Assembly: GCA_014529385.2 (NCBI GenBank)
Contig: CM043942.1
Span: forward strand, 57,353,340-57,417,339
From: Adiantum capillus-veneris
Lineage: Eukaryota > Streptophyta > Polypodiopsida > Polypodiales > Pteridaceae
Length of the DNA stretch: 64,000 nucleotides
Direction: 5' to 3'
Notes under the pieces: generated by a model
Databases searched by the model: none
Told to the model about the DNA's origin: nothing
Seen by the model: only the letters and a program-made list of their open reading frames with translations
Made by a program: the position numbers and the translations under genes
Shown here: positions 41,991-53,198 of the stretch, piece by piece
Layout of the letters: each line of letters starts with the position of its first letter
Position numbering within the stretch: the stretch's first letter is position 1

Positions 41991-44900
41991 GGCCGCCCAT
42001 AATACCTAGTGTGCATGCCTTTAGCAAAAGAACTAATTCGAAACTTGCATTTTCATGATTGCGAATGTGAAGCTCATAGCACACGAAAGAGAAGGGTAAT
42101 ATTCTAAGAAAGAACTAAATATTTCATACTGCACCTACTTGCAAACCTTGCTAAAATGTTTCAACCATGATAGAATGTGAAACATAAATTACATCCAGGG
42201 ACAAACAATGAAACATTTTTATTAACAATACATAACCTTTCTATATGCATAAACACCAATCCGAGTGTTGTTTAACAACACTTGTAACCTTAACAAGTTG
42301 TTCTAAAAACCCGACAAATTTTGGCCATTGAAATTATTCCTAATTCTTTGTGCTCAAAATGGGCTACAAAACGGATTTGACCAGAGCCTAGGGAGTGTCA
42401 TGACACATAATTGGAATAACAAGCACTGGAGTTAGTCCAAGAGACTCATATTCTCCACATGTGGAATATGCCTCATATAATGATGTAAAGAACTATGACA
42501 TCCCATCAAGTACAAAATGTACTTGTGTTCATAACTACATAATGCAAAAATGTATTTGGGACATTACGACCCAAAATTCTATGCTTTAAATGACCTTGTC
42601 ATGTCTCCAAAAAGCAAAATGGTTGAAAGCATTCTAGATTATACATCCTACTTAAAAAATTCAATCAAAGCCTATTAAAAAATGAAATAAACCCAAAACA
42701 TATGTGTATATGGAGGTTGAACCTAGTGTTCACTAACCCCCATACACATGACCTAATCCTATATTGGAAAAGGCATGGTAACACTAAATGAAAGATTAGT
42801 GGAAATTAAGTACTATTGCACTGGTAACCCTGGGAGTTTCCTTTGCAATCCAAACCCCTTAGTTAGAATCTCTAATGTCAAACCCCTTGGTTAGACTTTG
42901 CATGAAAATTCTTAGACTAGAAGCTAATGGTGACCAACATTGTCTACCATTGTCTACCAGGTCTAATAGCCATTATAATCAACTTGGGAGTTGAAATTAT
43001 CCCTTACCCCTTGGCACATTGTAGACTGATTTCCTTGAAAGTACAATTGTGATAATCAAACTGTGACCCTCAATACCTATGCAGTGATTATGTATTAGCT
43101 AGGTCATACCCCTAAACATACCACTCTTAGAGACATGATCACTACAACTAACAGATATTCTCAAGTTGGAATCTTATTCACAACTTGACCATGAAAGAAT
43201 CTGATCTTTCCATGAACAGAAGAGAAAGATATCTAACACCCTAAAGAAGTTAATCATATTGAATTTTCTTGGATTTTTAAACAAGAGATCCTGTACTTTG
43301 AGGCTCACTAAGGTTATTTATGTCATCTCATGAATCAATTGCTTGATAGCTAGGCCATGCCTAATTGGTACCACCAAAGAGTCAAGTATATTGGTTTCAC
43401 CTTGTGCATAGAGCCAATGATACAAAGTGCTCATTACTGTATACATATACAACAATCACAAGTAAACATACCACCCCCAACTCTCTTTGAAGAGAGTGGC
43501 TGGTGTTATAGAGAAAGGGTAAACCACGATTTAGTGGAATGAGACCACCATATTGGAATTCCATGCATGAATATTGAAAAAATAGAGTGACAAGCCTTTG
43601 GCTGTAATAAGCCCATTGCTTTAATGACGGACTCGATAGTTTGACCCGATGCCATACGTGCCTTGTGCAACTTTTACTGGCATGGATACATTAGAGTTTG
43701 TTGTTACCAAACATAAATGTGAGATTATATCCTTTTTTTGTCGAGCTACTAAACATGTGTGCCATTATCCTTGATCCTAAGTTAATGAATACACTTTGGC
43801 ATGGAAGAGAAGCCTTTCTTTGATCCATGTCTGTCAAAGCACTTTGCTTTGTACAATAGAGAAATCTTTTTCAAATGAAACTTTTAAGGACATAAAACCA
43901 AGTAGACCTTGAAATTGCCTAACCTTGTCGCCCTTTTCAGAGAAGTTACCTTCACTTGAAGCTGGCTTGTAGTCATGTATGCCGAGAAATTTAGGGCTAT
44001 CATATGTAGTCTACATGCCCTCGTGGCTTGGTTCATACCAACCTCCAAGAAAAAAACAGGTAAACATGATGCCAAGTTTCTTTGTATGCTAATAGGATAT
44101 TCGAAACTTTGAAAGATTATATGCAATATGCCCTAAAGTGAAGCTTTGCTTCGCATAAGTTCATTGAAAAGGTGAGATAGAACACAACGTGAGTGCTCAT
44201 AGCTAACAAGTTCTCCTATTGACAAACAAAATCAAAGCAATAGATAATTGACATTGTCGATTTTTCATAGAGAAACGGCTTTGCTAAATGTAGCTTATTG
44301 AGAATCATGAGATTTTCCAATATTGAAAGAGATAGATCCTAAAGCTTATCCATTGAATGTCATCTAGCCAAACTCTTCTTGATCAAAGCAACATTTGATT
44401 GCCAAGTTGGCATCTTGCAAGATAGAACAAGATCAAGATCAAAACTTAACATTAAGGTACTTACCAATTTTCTATAATCACTGCTCGGCACTACAAGGTG
44501 TAGCATTCTATGACATGGTTTTTGACATGGGTACCTAGAAGCTTGTCGGATTCACCAATACCTTGTATGTAGGGGAAAATAACTTTGAGGTCCTTCACCC
44601 TCCTTGAGAGTTGCACCCATGAAAGTTGTGCTCAAGGACCCCTTGTCCTGGTCCATAGTGATCCCCAAATCAAGCTAGAACACAATACACCCATTGGAAC
44701 TCTTGATGGGAGAGCTTGCTTGTATTAATTAACCTTGTTCATGTGAGTGGCCTTTGCCAGTTTTTAATCATGTCGAGACGGCCTTGCCACGTCTCCTTGT
44801 TGAGGTTTCCTTGCTAGAATGGTCCTTGAACGTTGTGATTCGCCTTGCATGCAAGTGGGAAATCCCATTTGAACACATGAGGACCAACAAGTAATTCCCT

Positions 44901-45265
44901 AAAGGGCATTGACACTTTAAAAAAAAGAAAAATTGTGGGCTTCTATAGAGTGCGATGGAAAACCAACAATATCTTGTCAAGATCTTGCCGTGCCACAAGT
45001 TGCAAACCTTCTTGGTGCAAGAACGAAAAATATCCAGCAAGCTAGGGTGAAACCATCAAGCCAAGCTTTGATCAAATCCATGCCAATCGTCCCCACCCCT
45101 TGGGAGTGTGCAGGTAGTCGTTCCCGCAGCCATTTCCTTACGCTCTCTTGGATTTGCAGGGGAAGCTGCACATGTGCATGCCACGAAAATCTCAAACAAC
45201 CAACTTGATCCACCGATGCATGACCTTCCTTGCATGTTTCATGCACCCCTCATCTCCTTCCTACA

Positions 45266-45415
<150 letters not shown>

Positions 45416-45468
45416 CCTCCATGAAGCTTCAATGATCTTCCCCCTCATCCATTGCTGCTCTCCCCTGA

Positions 45469-45480
45469 GCTCTAATACCA
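45469..45480 (-). other. primer-binding site of the minus-strand element
   Basis: The plus strand reads GCTCTAATACCA, so the minus strand reads TGGTATTAGAGC, three bases from the LTR. It matches the initiator tRNA-Met site except for one C-to-T change. Confidence 0.65.
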
Positions 45481-45483
45481 ATA

Positions 45484-45601
45484 TGAGACCCTAGGGAACA
45501 TCACATGAAACTCTCCACCCAACCTCACTATGTATAGACTCATAGCCTGCTAAAATATAACACCCTTGACTGTATGTGAGTTTTGGCCCTTGGCCCTAAC
45601 A
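45484..45601 (-). repeat. 5' LTR of the minus-strand element
   Basis: 118 bp, starting TGAGACCCTAGGG and ending GGCCCTAACA on the plus strand. It is paired with 41002-41119. Confidence 0.75.
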
Positions 45602-45766
45602 GAATCATGTCTAGATGAAGTTTTTCAAGAAAATTCTAATCAAATACATTAAAGCAAGTTTGGTCATCATGAAAAATTTCATATTAATATATGCTCCATT
45701 TGTTGCGGAAGGGGTCACTCAGGTGAGTGTTCTACTAGCCATTTTATATTTCAGCACATTAATATT

Positions 45767-47380
45767 TTGCGAGAATCCATTGTATGCCCTAAACTCGTTG
45801 ATAGTGAATATCATGCAAAAAAATGCTTGTTTGGAGATTGCCCCCGATATGGGGCTAGGAAGTTAACATTGTGCTTAGATAATATCACATCAGACAATAG
45901 GGAAGTGACTGCGAAAGTTTTTAAGGATGCGGGAACTAAACATGTGGATTCCAAAAGAAGTGAAAGGAAGCAATTTTAATCATCAAGCACACCTTCCTCT
46001 TTAGGTAGTGAGTGCAACAATTTAAAAATTTCTTGCTTAAGTTTTCTAGCGATGTCATTCTGTCTGTTGTTGATTTCGTACAGAATTATTCATTTAAAGT
46101 GCAATACAAGATTCAATCCATGCATTGATGGTCAACTCAAGTAACCATATTGGTACATATATCTTATGTGAGAAACTTAGTAGGTGTTGACAATGTCTAG
46201 AAGACGCTACACTTTTATATATTAGATGACAAGAACCATGACACACTATTTGCTCAACGTTGTTTTATGCTTCATGACCAATGGCTTAAACAGTAAGCAA
46301 ATCATTTGCACTCTCATTGTGTATAATTAGATGGTGCCGCTTCTCAATTTGTGGCATGAAGCCTTACTATTTTGTGGAAAGGTAAAATCAATTGATAGGC
46401 TTAAATATGATGCATAACTTCTCCACGTCAATGCACGGTGAAGGAGAGCATGATGGTGTGAGTGCTATGATCAAGAGAACACTTACTCCATGAGGAGCTC
46501 AAACCAGGTGGTTGGTCTATGAAGTGTGTAGCAAATTCAAGTGGTTAGCCTATGAAGTGTGTAGCAAATGTAGTGAGCTTTCTTAATGCAAATTTTAGCC
46601 CATTAGAGAAGTCCATAGGTGTAATACCCAATGAGTTTTTTGGATGGTGTCAAATGATGATGTGTAGCATAGCCTAATGTGGGACTATCAACACATTATT
46701 GGCACTTGTTCCTTCTATTATGTTGATGGATACTCTACAAGTAACCCATGTGTTGTGCATTTTTTAACACTCTCATAATTTTGTGACCCATATCTGAAGG
46801 GGCAATGGATGAGGTGCAAGAATATACTACATGTAGATGAGTGGAAATATGTTTCCATTGTGTCACTGATAGAGATGATGGAAGCATATACTATCTCAGA
46901 GGATGCTGATGAGGATGGCAATGTTGATATATATTGCATTCCCACAATTCATCATCATAATGTGGCCATGTATAAAGGAGACCCCAAAGTGTTGTGAAAA
47001 ATGTTGTTAATAGGAGACAAATTTGCAGTCAAAGTAGTTGACAAGAACGGGGACTTCTAATCCTTAAAATTGATTAAAAAAATTAGTACATAACCAAAGT
47101 AGAGAAGGATAAGTGGAATAACAAAAATGGAGTACTAGTTGAGGGCTTGTACTATGACCAAGTGAAAGGGAAAGTTGACACATACACCCTACCAGATCAT
47201 CTCCCTCTATTGATGATATACTCCCACCTTGTAAGAGCCATACACTTCCCCATAGAAGCTACCCTTGAGCTACCAAGCCAATTCAAATTATCCTCTGAGG
47301 TAAATGAGAACATTTACAATAGTATGCCATTAGATGATGATATAGAGAAAAATGTAAGCATGAAAACCTTACCATAGTAG
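45767..47380 (+). pseudogene. relic of an unnamed, probably multi-copy gene family
   Basis: Pieces in shifting frames look like one former protein: a Cys segment (KKCLFGDCPRYGARKL) near 45830, LHDQWLKQ near 46275, a block with LDGAASQFVA near 46330, GEGEHDGVSAMIKRTL near 46440, then HVDEWKYVSIVSLIEMM near 46830, DKWNNKNGVLVEGLYYDQVKGK near 47115-47170 and IYSHLVRAIHFPIEAT near 47217. The order recalls, from memory and without certainty, uncharacterised repetitive plant proteins with an H-G-K-G-x-x-D-G-x-G-x-x-x-K-R motif, which may be transposon-derived. I propose no function. The flanks 45602-45766 and 47381-47505 show nothing else. Confidence 0.35.
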
Positions 47381-47505
47381 CAAATGACAACATCTATACC
47401 TCTAGAAAGTAAAGTATCATTCCTCAAACCATTTGAGTGGTATTGATAATTTCAGTATATTACACTTGTCTATCAATGTTTAACTATTTCTTTGGCTTTA
47501 GCCGG

Positions 47506-48643
47506 TGTTAGGAGTTTTTTGGAGCAAGGGATTGTGCATATGTACATACCCCTGCATGGTGCATCGAATAAAGGATTGCCCATTTTCCAGAGCCAGGTGG
47601 TTACGTGGGGCCCACATGTGTACAGGTAGGACAACATGTATATAGTGCATCATTTTTCACTATCACCATTACCAGTATGTTTTTTCCATAATAATGAGGA
47701 GTTGGTAGCACATAAAACTTCTCAAGGAAGCTATCCGCGGGCTGACGACATGAGGTGAGTAGGTGCATCAGATGGCATCTAGTGGCGTCAGGAGGCCAAA
47801 TGGGGTCAATATTTGCACGTGGATAAGTACGGACACAACGTGGGTGTTTTCTTGTGATAATTATGCAAAAAGGTAATCATGAGGACTATATTTGGGGTCC
47901 ACTTCACGTGGTTGCGGGATGCATTATTGAAAAAAGTTGAGTGCCAGGTGTGCGGATGGATGCAGCAGGGTGACAACTATGCACTCCGAGGTCAGTTTTT
48001 GGCCTGTTCGGGGTCCGTTTGAGGTCAACTAAAAGGCCCAAGTAATAAATCTAAGTGTGGGAACTGAAAAAACTGAGAGAAGACCATAAAAAACGTGGAT
48101 AGAAGAGGAGGAACATCCGCAACTATGTTTTTGCTGTTCTTGGAGCCTGTTTTGGCCATAAACTGCTCATTCGAGGTCGGATTTGAGCACTTTGACATTG
48201 TAGACTGGGGTTTTGGGCCATTCCGGACGCGATGGTGCTGTCCATTTTGCCAAATTCCTCACTATTGTTTTTGCTATTTTGGCTGTGTAAGTTTCTCTTA
48301 TGAGTGAAGCTTCTGCTCCAATTTGTGATTGTATCTGGCATATTTTTTCCATATTGTGTGAGCTATTTGCCCCATTGGTGTTGGCCCAAGCTCAGTTGTA
48401 TCTAAACATAAAAAATTCTTCTCTTTTGAGCTGAGTTTTTTGGGTGTGTGTGTGTGTGCATCTCTCTGTGTGGAGTGGGTAAATGGGTAGTCTCTCTCCT
48501 CTCACTCCATAAGTGTGTTCCTTGTCTCGGCGAGGTGGGTTGTGTAAGCCGAGTGGTGCCCCATAGTGTTTGTGTGTATCATCCCAAGAGTGTGTGTCGG
48601 GTCATTATAGAGGCATTGTGTGTGTGTTTTCATCCCGCTCACA
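47506..48643 (+). repeat. F2b 5' LTR (1138 bp)
   Basis: TGTTAGGAG to CGCTCACA, colinear with 55034-56179 with scattered substitutions. Confidence 0.93.
48526..48562 (+). promoter_or_regulatory. U5 stem-loop plus TGGTGCCCC box (F2b 5' LTR)
   Basis: The arms CTCGGC (48526-48531) and GCCGAG (48548-48553) are unchanged although the loop has mutated. The box is at 48554-48562 and TAGAGG at 48608-48613. Confidence 0.6.
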
Positions 48644-48649
48644 TTCTTT

Positions 48650-48668
48650 TGGCGTCCCCACGGAGGAT
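48650..48668 (+). other. primer-binding site of F2b
   Basis: TGGCGTCCCCACGGAGGAT, with one change from the F2a site (GCC to GTC). Confidence 0.6.
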
Positions 48669-48684
48669 CTTCTTCGAGTACCTT

Positions 48685-48785
48685 CAGCTTCGGGATTATA
48701 GGTTTTAGATTGCAGACTACAGGTTACATGTTACAGGTTAGAGGGACATGTACAGGTAGAGGTGATTCACATAGGTACATGTAGC
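48685..48785 (+). repeat. leader minisatellite of F2b
   Basis: A shorter and more mutated version of the ATTACAGG-type array in F2a, with about five units plus ACATGTACAGGT variants. Confidence 0.75.
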
Positions 48786-49374
48786 TGGAGTAGAGTGATA
48801 TATTGACAATGGGAGTCACTTGCAGTTGTCGTGGGTATGCATCATTTGGCGCCTATTTGAGCGCATTGTCTACTGGTATTGTACCTTACTTGTGGAAACT
48901 ACCAATGTACGCCTTTGTGGAGCCATACTTGGTTTTATTGGCAATCCCAACCATTTCTAAGACTTGGTCTAGAAGATAGTCATTTCTGAGACTTGACTAT
49001 ACGCGATTTTCATTAGCCTTCGTGAGAGGGTCGATAGCGTGAGGTTTAATTGAGCTGAGGGATTCTCAAATGTGGAGATCCTTTCGGTGATACAAGTAGC
49101 TGGAGCACCCTTTTGTGACCTCACCATAGGCTATGTACTAGTGATTCCTACTTGATGATCTGGTTCTATTGTTGGCAGTTTACGGATACATATAAACTCT
49201 ATATTTTGGGTTCTCACGACTCTACTTCTGGGGAAACTCTATCAAAATTTTTCCAAGTTGTGATGGCTGGTTTTTTTGTCTTTTGAGCTATTTATGCTGT
49301 TATGTTGCTGAAATTTTGGCAAACTCAGAGGATAAGATAGGTGTGCTTTCTTGGGAGCTGCATGGTTGGCTTTA

Positions 49375-49473
49375 ATGGATGATCAAAATGGACCTCAATT
49401 CACTCCTTTTCATTTAACTCAAAGAATCCAGATAAATGTTCATGTGCCTAGGAAGATTTTTTTCCAAAGCACA
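49375..49473 (+). pseudogene. small upstream ORF of F2b (truncated)
   Basis: It has the same start as the F2a small ORF (MDDQNGPQFTPFHLTQRI) but a small deletion at 49466 brings in a TAG. The original end is readable at 49560-49590 in another frame. Confidence 0.4.
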
Positions 49474-49694
49474 TAGTCTTTATGTTCGAGCCAAGAAGAT
49501 TAAGAGAGATACTGGAATGTCCTTTGCCTGTTCTAATTCCGATGATTAACTATGAAAACTCATTTGATGTGCACGTGTTCATCCTTATCTAAAAACAAGC
49601 TCGATTGAAGTTTTTGGGGATTGGATCAGTAAAAATTTTGGGTTCTTGCACGTGTGTTCAAAGGGGTTCTCAAAGGATCGTAGCTTGGGTAGCC

Positions 49695-50575
49695 ATGCAT
49701 TTCTCTTATCCGGAGTTTCATGGAAGAAGTGATGAAGATGTAGAAGACTTTTTGGAAAAGATGGAGGTTGCCTGTATTAGCAACGAAATTCATGACCCGG
49801 TGCAGATGTTACATCTTCTCCAAATTTGTTTGAAGAGTGATTCATGAGTTTGGTCCAAAGCATTTGAAGAGGAGTGGCGTGTGGCGGATCCATCTGTAAG
49901 ATTGAGTTGGGACAATCTAAGGCATGGATTGGAAGTGGAGTTTGTGAAGACAAAAGATCCTGACAAAGTGTGGCAAGAAGTACAGGCTTTAGTGCAAAAG
50001 GAAGGTGAGCCAGTAGATACGTACATACGTAAGTTTTCATTGGCATGGGAGCGGATGTGCAAGGCCTTAGCACCACAAGTACCTCCACCTGACATGATGA
50101 AGAAGGACAGGTTCTTGGCTGGTCTTTGAGAGAATACACGTTGGAGAGTGGAGCTAAAGAAGCCTAGGGCATATGAAGATGCACTGGAGGTAGCAAGGAA
50201 CAAAGAGTGGAAGCTAAGGAAAATGAGCCATCTAGGAGTAGAGTCTTTGCCCATGAGGTCTGAATTTCAGCCTTTGGATTATTTACAAGGTCGCATGCCA
50301 GCGGTTCATCATGAATCAGTGGTTCCTATTACTCCTCAGGTTATGCCACAATGGTCACTACAGCAGTGCAAGATGATGGGCTAAGGCAAGACATGAGGCA
50401 AGTGGTAGATTTAATGAAGAATCTCAGCCTAAACATGCTAGGTCAAGTGGGAAAAAATTGAGGTCGAGGGAGGTTTGTAAATCAGCCAGGAGGTGAAGAA
50501 AGACCTAAGAATGGTGTTGGACAAAGTAATGGTAGGTTTTGGAGGCAGACGCCCACATGTTATAATTGTGGAGAG
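49695..50575 (+). pseudogene. Gag capsid region of F2b (several stops)
   Basis: The frame starts at MHFSYPEFHGRSDEDVEDFL (ATG 49695), where F2a has MAFSYPEFH. A TGA at 49845-49847 replaces the CGA kept in F2a. The capsid core with LSWDNLRHGLEVEFVK and YIRKFSLAWERMCKAL is open at 49881-50129. A second TGA near 50127 and a one-base loss near 50352 follow. The zinc knuckle CYNCGELGHISPQC at 50558-50599 ends the Gag part. Confidence 0.85.
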
Positions 50576-51478
50576 TTGGGCCACATCAGCCCGCAATGTG
50601 ATAAGCCACCAAGGATGGGGGGAGACATGTATCCATTTCCAAGACAGGTGCTAACTAGGTCCAATGATTATGGCATCGAAATTAAGGGAGATGAAGGAAC
50701 CAGTGTAGTCACCTTGGAGAAGGCATCAAAGCTAGAGGATACATTAGTGATGCCTATTGGGAAGAGGACCACAGAGGAAAAGGAAGGAAGAAGTGCCCCA
50801 GGTCCTAGTAAGAAGAAGGGAAAGAGCCATGAAGGCGAAGATGTCAAGGCTAAGAGGAAAAAAAGGGCTCGTCGCAAGTTTCATGTTTCAGATTTTCCAC
50901 TAGGGGATGGGCAATTAAGCTATGACTTGAAGGAGGATCTAGCGAGTAGAAAAGCAGATGTTACTTTTGGGCAGCTTATAGAGATGGTGCCTAAGCTAAA
51001 GCGACAGTGGAAGAGGATGGTTAACCCAATGGAGAAAGAGCCAGAAAGAGGTTCAATGAAGGTGTTGGCAATGGATGAGCTACCAGACATTTGTCCAATC
51101 GTAGATGTGTGGCATAAAAGAAAAAATCTAGGACAAAGTTATGTGGATGGTGGAGCCCAAATATGTGTCATAACACACTCATGCGTTGAGAAGATGGGTC
51201 TTATAGTGAGTGGGGTGTCAGGCTTCCGGATCAAATTGGCAAACCATCAAAAAGTAAACTGTTTGGGTGTTGTAAAGAGCTTAGAAGTGGAGGTGTATGA
51301 TGAAAAGGTGGTGGTTGATTTTCATGTGATGCCAGCAGGGTTGGGAGCATATCCTATTATCCTGGGTAGACCATGGTTACGTGCAGTGGGAGCTGTTCAA
51401 GATTGGAGACGTGGTACGATTAGCCTCTATGGAAAGACAGGTGCCAATAAGCTTTATAATATGGACACAAGGAAATGA
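50576..51478 (+). CDS. Gag-protease segment of F2b
   Basis: A 300-codon open frame carries the basic linker (GKSHEGEDVKAKRKKRARRK) and the aspartic protease. The active-site loop YVDGGAQICVIT is at about 51140, with D-G-G at 51146-51154 instead of D-T/S-G, and the end motif YPIILGRPWLRAVGA follows. The frame closes with TGA at 51476-51478 after NMDTRK, exactly as in F2a, and continues in the same frame with the acidic linker. The protease would cut the element polyprotein. Confidence 0.88.
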   Translation: MGHISPQCDKPPRMGGDMYPFPRQVLTRSNDYGIEIKGDEGTSVVTLEKASKLEDTLVMPIGKRTTEEKEGRSAPGPSKKKGKSHEGEDVKAKRKKRARRKFHVSDFPLGDGQLSYDLKEDLASRKADVTFGQLIEMVPKLKRQWKRMVNPMEKEPERGSMKVLAMDELPDICPIVDVWHKRKNLGQSYVDGGAQICVITHSCVEKMGLIVSGVSGFRIKLANHQKVNCLGVVKSLEVEVYDEKVVVDFHVMPAGLGAYPIILGRPWLRAVGAVQDWRRGTISLYGKTGANKLYNMDTRK

Positions 51479-51724
51479 TTGGAGGAGCTTTATGAAGATG
51501 AAGATGACTCTAGTGATGAAGACTATTCCACAGTGACTGATGAGGACAGTGATAGTACTATCAACAGTGATGAGGATGCTGATGTTGCATTTCTTTTGAT
51601 GGACAAAGAAATCCAGGAGTCTGTTTTAGTTGCATTTGTGAATGAGGTTGAAGATGAAATTGAAGGGCCTTATGAAGTGATTGAAGGGCTGATGCAAACC
51701 AAGGTTGAGTTGTCAAAGAAGTAG
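51479..51724 (+). CDS. acidic linker between protease and reverse transcriptase of F2b
   Basis: This 81-codon open stretch in the same frame as the protease is dominated by Asp/Glu/Ser (YEDEDDSSDEDYSTVTDEDS). It ends in a TAG at 51722-51724 where F2a has CAG, so that stop is private to this copy. It links Gag-protease to the polymerase, probably as one polyprotein if the TGA at 51476 is passed. Confidence 0.7.
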   Translation: MEELYEDEDDSSDEDYSTVTDEDSDSTINSDEDADVAFLLMDKEIQESVLVAFVNEVEDEIEGPYEVIEGLMQTKVELSKK

Positions 51725-51727
51725 GAA

Positions 51728-52663
51728 TTGATGACACAAATGATCAGTGGAGACCTCTCAACTATGGAGAAGGAGATATATTTGCACATGCTGGCTAGTT
51801 TTCCTAATTTGTTCATTACTTCATATGAAGAGATCAGAGGATTCAAGGGCGAAGAGATGCATATAGATATGAAAGAAGGTGCTAAGCAAGTGCGGAAAAG
51901 GCTAAGAAGGATGGGTCAAGAGCAGATGGAAGCCTTGCGGGAAGAGGTGGACAAGTTATTGAAGGCAGGGTTCATAGTCCCTGTGGAAACCACAAAATGG
52001 GTGAGTCCCCTAGTAGTCAGTCCAAAGAAGGATGGAAAGTGGAGGATTTGTGTAGATTTTAAGCCCTTAAATTCAGCCACTAAGAAGAACCCATATCCTC
52101 TTCCGTTCATCGATCAGATCTTGGATTTAGTGTATGAGAGGTACAGTGTGTGTGATGGTTTTTCGGGCTATTTTCAATTGAAGATTGCTCTTAAAGACAG
52201 CACAAAGACAACTTTGATTACGCCATGGGGCTGCTATTGCTACACAGTATTTTCATTTGGGTTGTCAAATGGACCATCTTTCTATCAAGAAAGAGCAAAT
52301 TGGGTGTTGGCACCGTTCATTGGTAGTTGTGTTAAAGATTTTATGGATGACTTTTGTGTCTACAGCAGTAGGGCTGAACACCATGAGAAGTTGCAGATGG
52401 TATTGGCTCGATATGATGAATGTGGAGGACAACTAAATCCAAAGAAATGTCATCTAGCACAGCCAAGGGTGAAGTTACTGGGCCACATGGTGTCAGAAAA
52501 TGGCATTGAGGCTGATCCAAACAAGGAAGTCTATTATTCTTCTTCCATCACCTACGAGTACAAAGCAAATGGCAACCTTTATACACAAAGTGAAGTACAT
52601 GGCATGGTTTATTCCATTGTCTTCACAACTTCTTTATCCACTACAACAAGTGGCAAAGCATGA
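51728..52663 (+). CDS. reverse transcriptase of F2b
   Basis: The 311-codon frame covers almost the whole polymerase domain: FIVPVETTKWVSPLVVSPKK, WRICVDFKPLNSATKKNPYP, YSVCDGFSGYFQLKIAL, the TPWGCYCYTVFSFGLSNGPS block, the catalytic box FMDDFCVYSS (FMDD at 52340-52351) and GGQLNPKKCHLAQPRVKLLGH. All catalytic positions are present. A frameshift after 52530 sends the connection region into the frame that starts at about 52500. Confidence 0.92.
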   Translation: MMTQMISGDLSTMEKEIYLHMLASFPNLFITSYEEIRGFKGEEMHIDMKEGAKQVRKRLRRMGQEQMEALREEVDKLLKAGFIVPVETTKWVSPLVVSPKKDGKWRICVDFKPLNSATKKNPYPLPFIDQILDLVYERYSVCDGFSGYFQLKIALKDSTKTTLITPWGCYCYTVFSFGLSNGPSFYQERANWVLAPFIGSCVKDFMDDFCVYSSRAEHHEKLQMVLARYDECGGQLNPKKCHLAQPRVKLLGHMVSENGIEADPNKEVYYSSSITYEYKANGNLYTQSEVHGMVYSIVFTTSLSTTTSGKA

Positions 52664-53198
52664 TCCATTGCAATGGGATGACAAGTGTGAAAAAGTGTTG
52701 CAAGAGGTGCAAGAGGTGAAAGAGGTGTTATGGGGGTTGTCAGCCATGCAGGCTCCTGAATGGGGGCAAGTGTTTTATGTAAATCCATCAATAGGGGATG
52801 ATTCCATTGGAGCCATGCTATTGCAAAAGGGGAAGGGAAGCCATTATATGAGGCCAGTGTATTGTGCAAGCCAAGTGAAGTTGGTAGCAGAGAGAAAATT
52901 CTCGGAAGTAGAGCTAGTGATGGCTAGTGTAATATTTGCTTGTCGACGATTTCATCATTACTTGCTACCACGACCTTTTGTTTTCTTGACAAGTTATGCC
53001 TTTTTGCCACAATTAATTAATGGCACTAACATGTCAAATGTGGTGAAGAAATGGGTAATTGAGCTGCAAGAGTTTGAGTTCTCTTTTCTAGTGGAAGACA
53101 GTAGAAGAGCTACCCTAGTTGATTTGTTGACCTACAAGGAGAATCCCCTTATTGTTAAGGAAGAGGCGGTGAGAAAGGTAGTTGAAGAAGTTCCATAG
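52530..53198 (+). CDS. RNase H (first) of F2b
   Basis: The frame carries the connection segment (MAWFIPLSSQLLYPLQQ) and an RNase H-like region (DDSIGAMLLQKGKG, MRPVYCASQVKLVAERKFSEVELVMASVIFACRRF), then VVKKWVIELQEFEFSFLVEDS. A TAG at 53196-53198 replaces CAG of F2a. RNase H would remove the RNA template during DNA synthesis. Confidence 0.87.
   Translation, partial: SIILLPSPTSTKQMATFIHKVKYMAWFIPLSSQLLYPLQQVAKHDPLQWDDKCEKVLQEVQEVKEVLWGLSAMQAPEWGQVFYVNPSIGDDSIGAMLLQKGKGSHYMRPVYCASQVKLVAERKFSEVELVMASVIFACRRFHHYLLPRPFVFLTSYAFLPQLINGTNMSNVVKKWVIELQEFEFSFLVEDSRRATLVDLLTYKENPLIVKEEAVRKVVEEVP

Noticed and set aside
44489-44497. CACTACAAG as the left CACTA terminus
   Set aside because: It lies inside the minus-strand LTR element, is followed by GTGTAG instead of an A-rich continuation, and has no subterminal repeats nearby. 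A chance match is likely.
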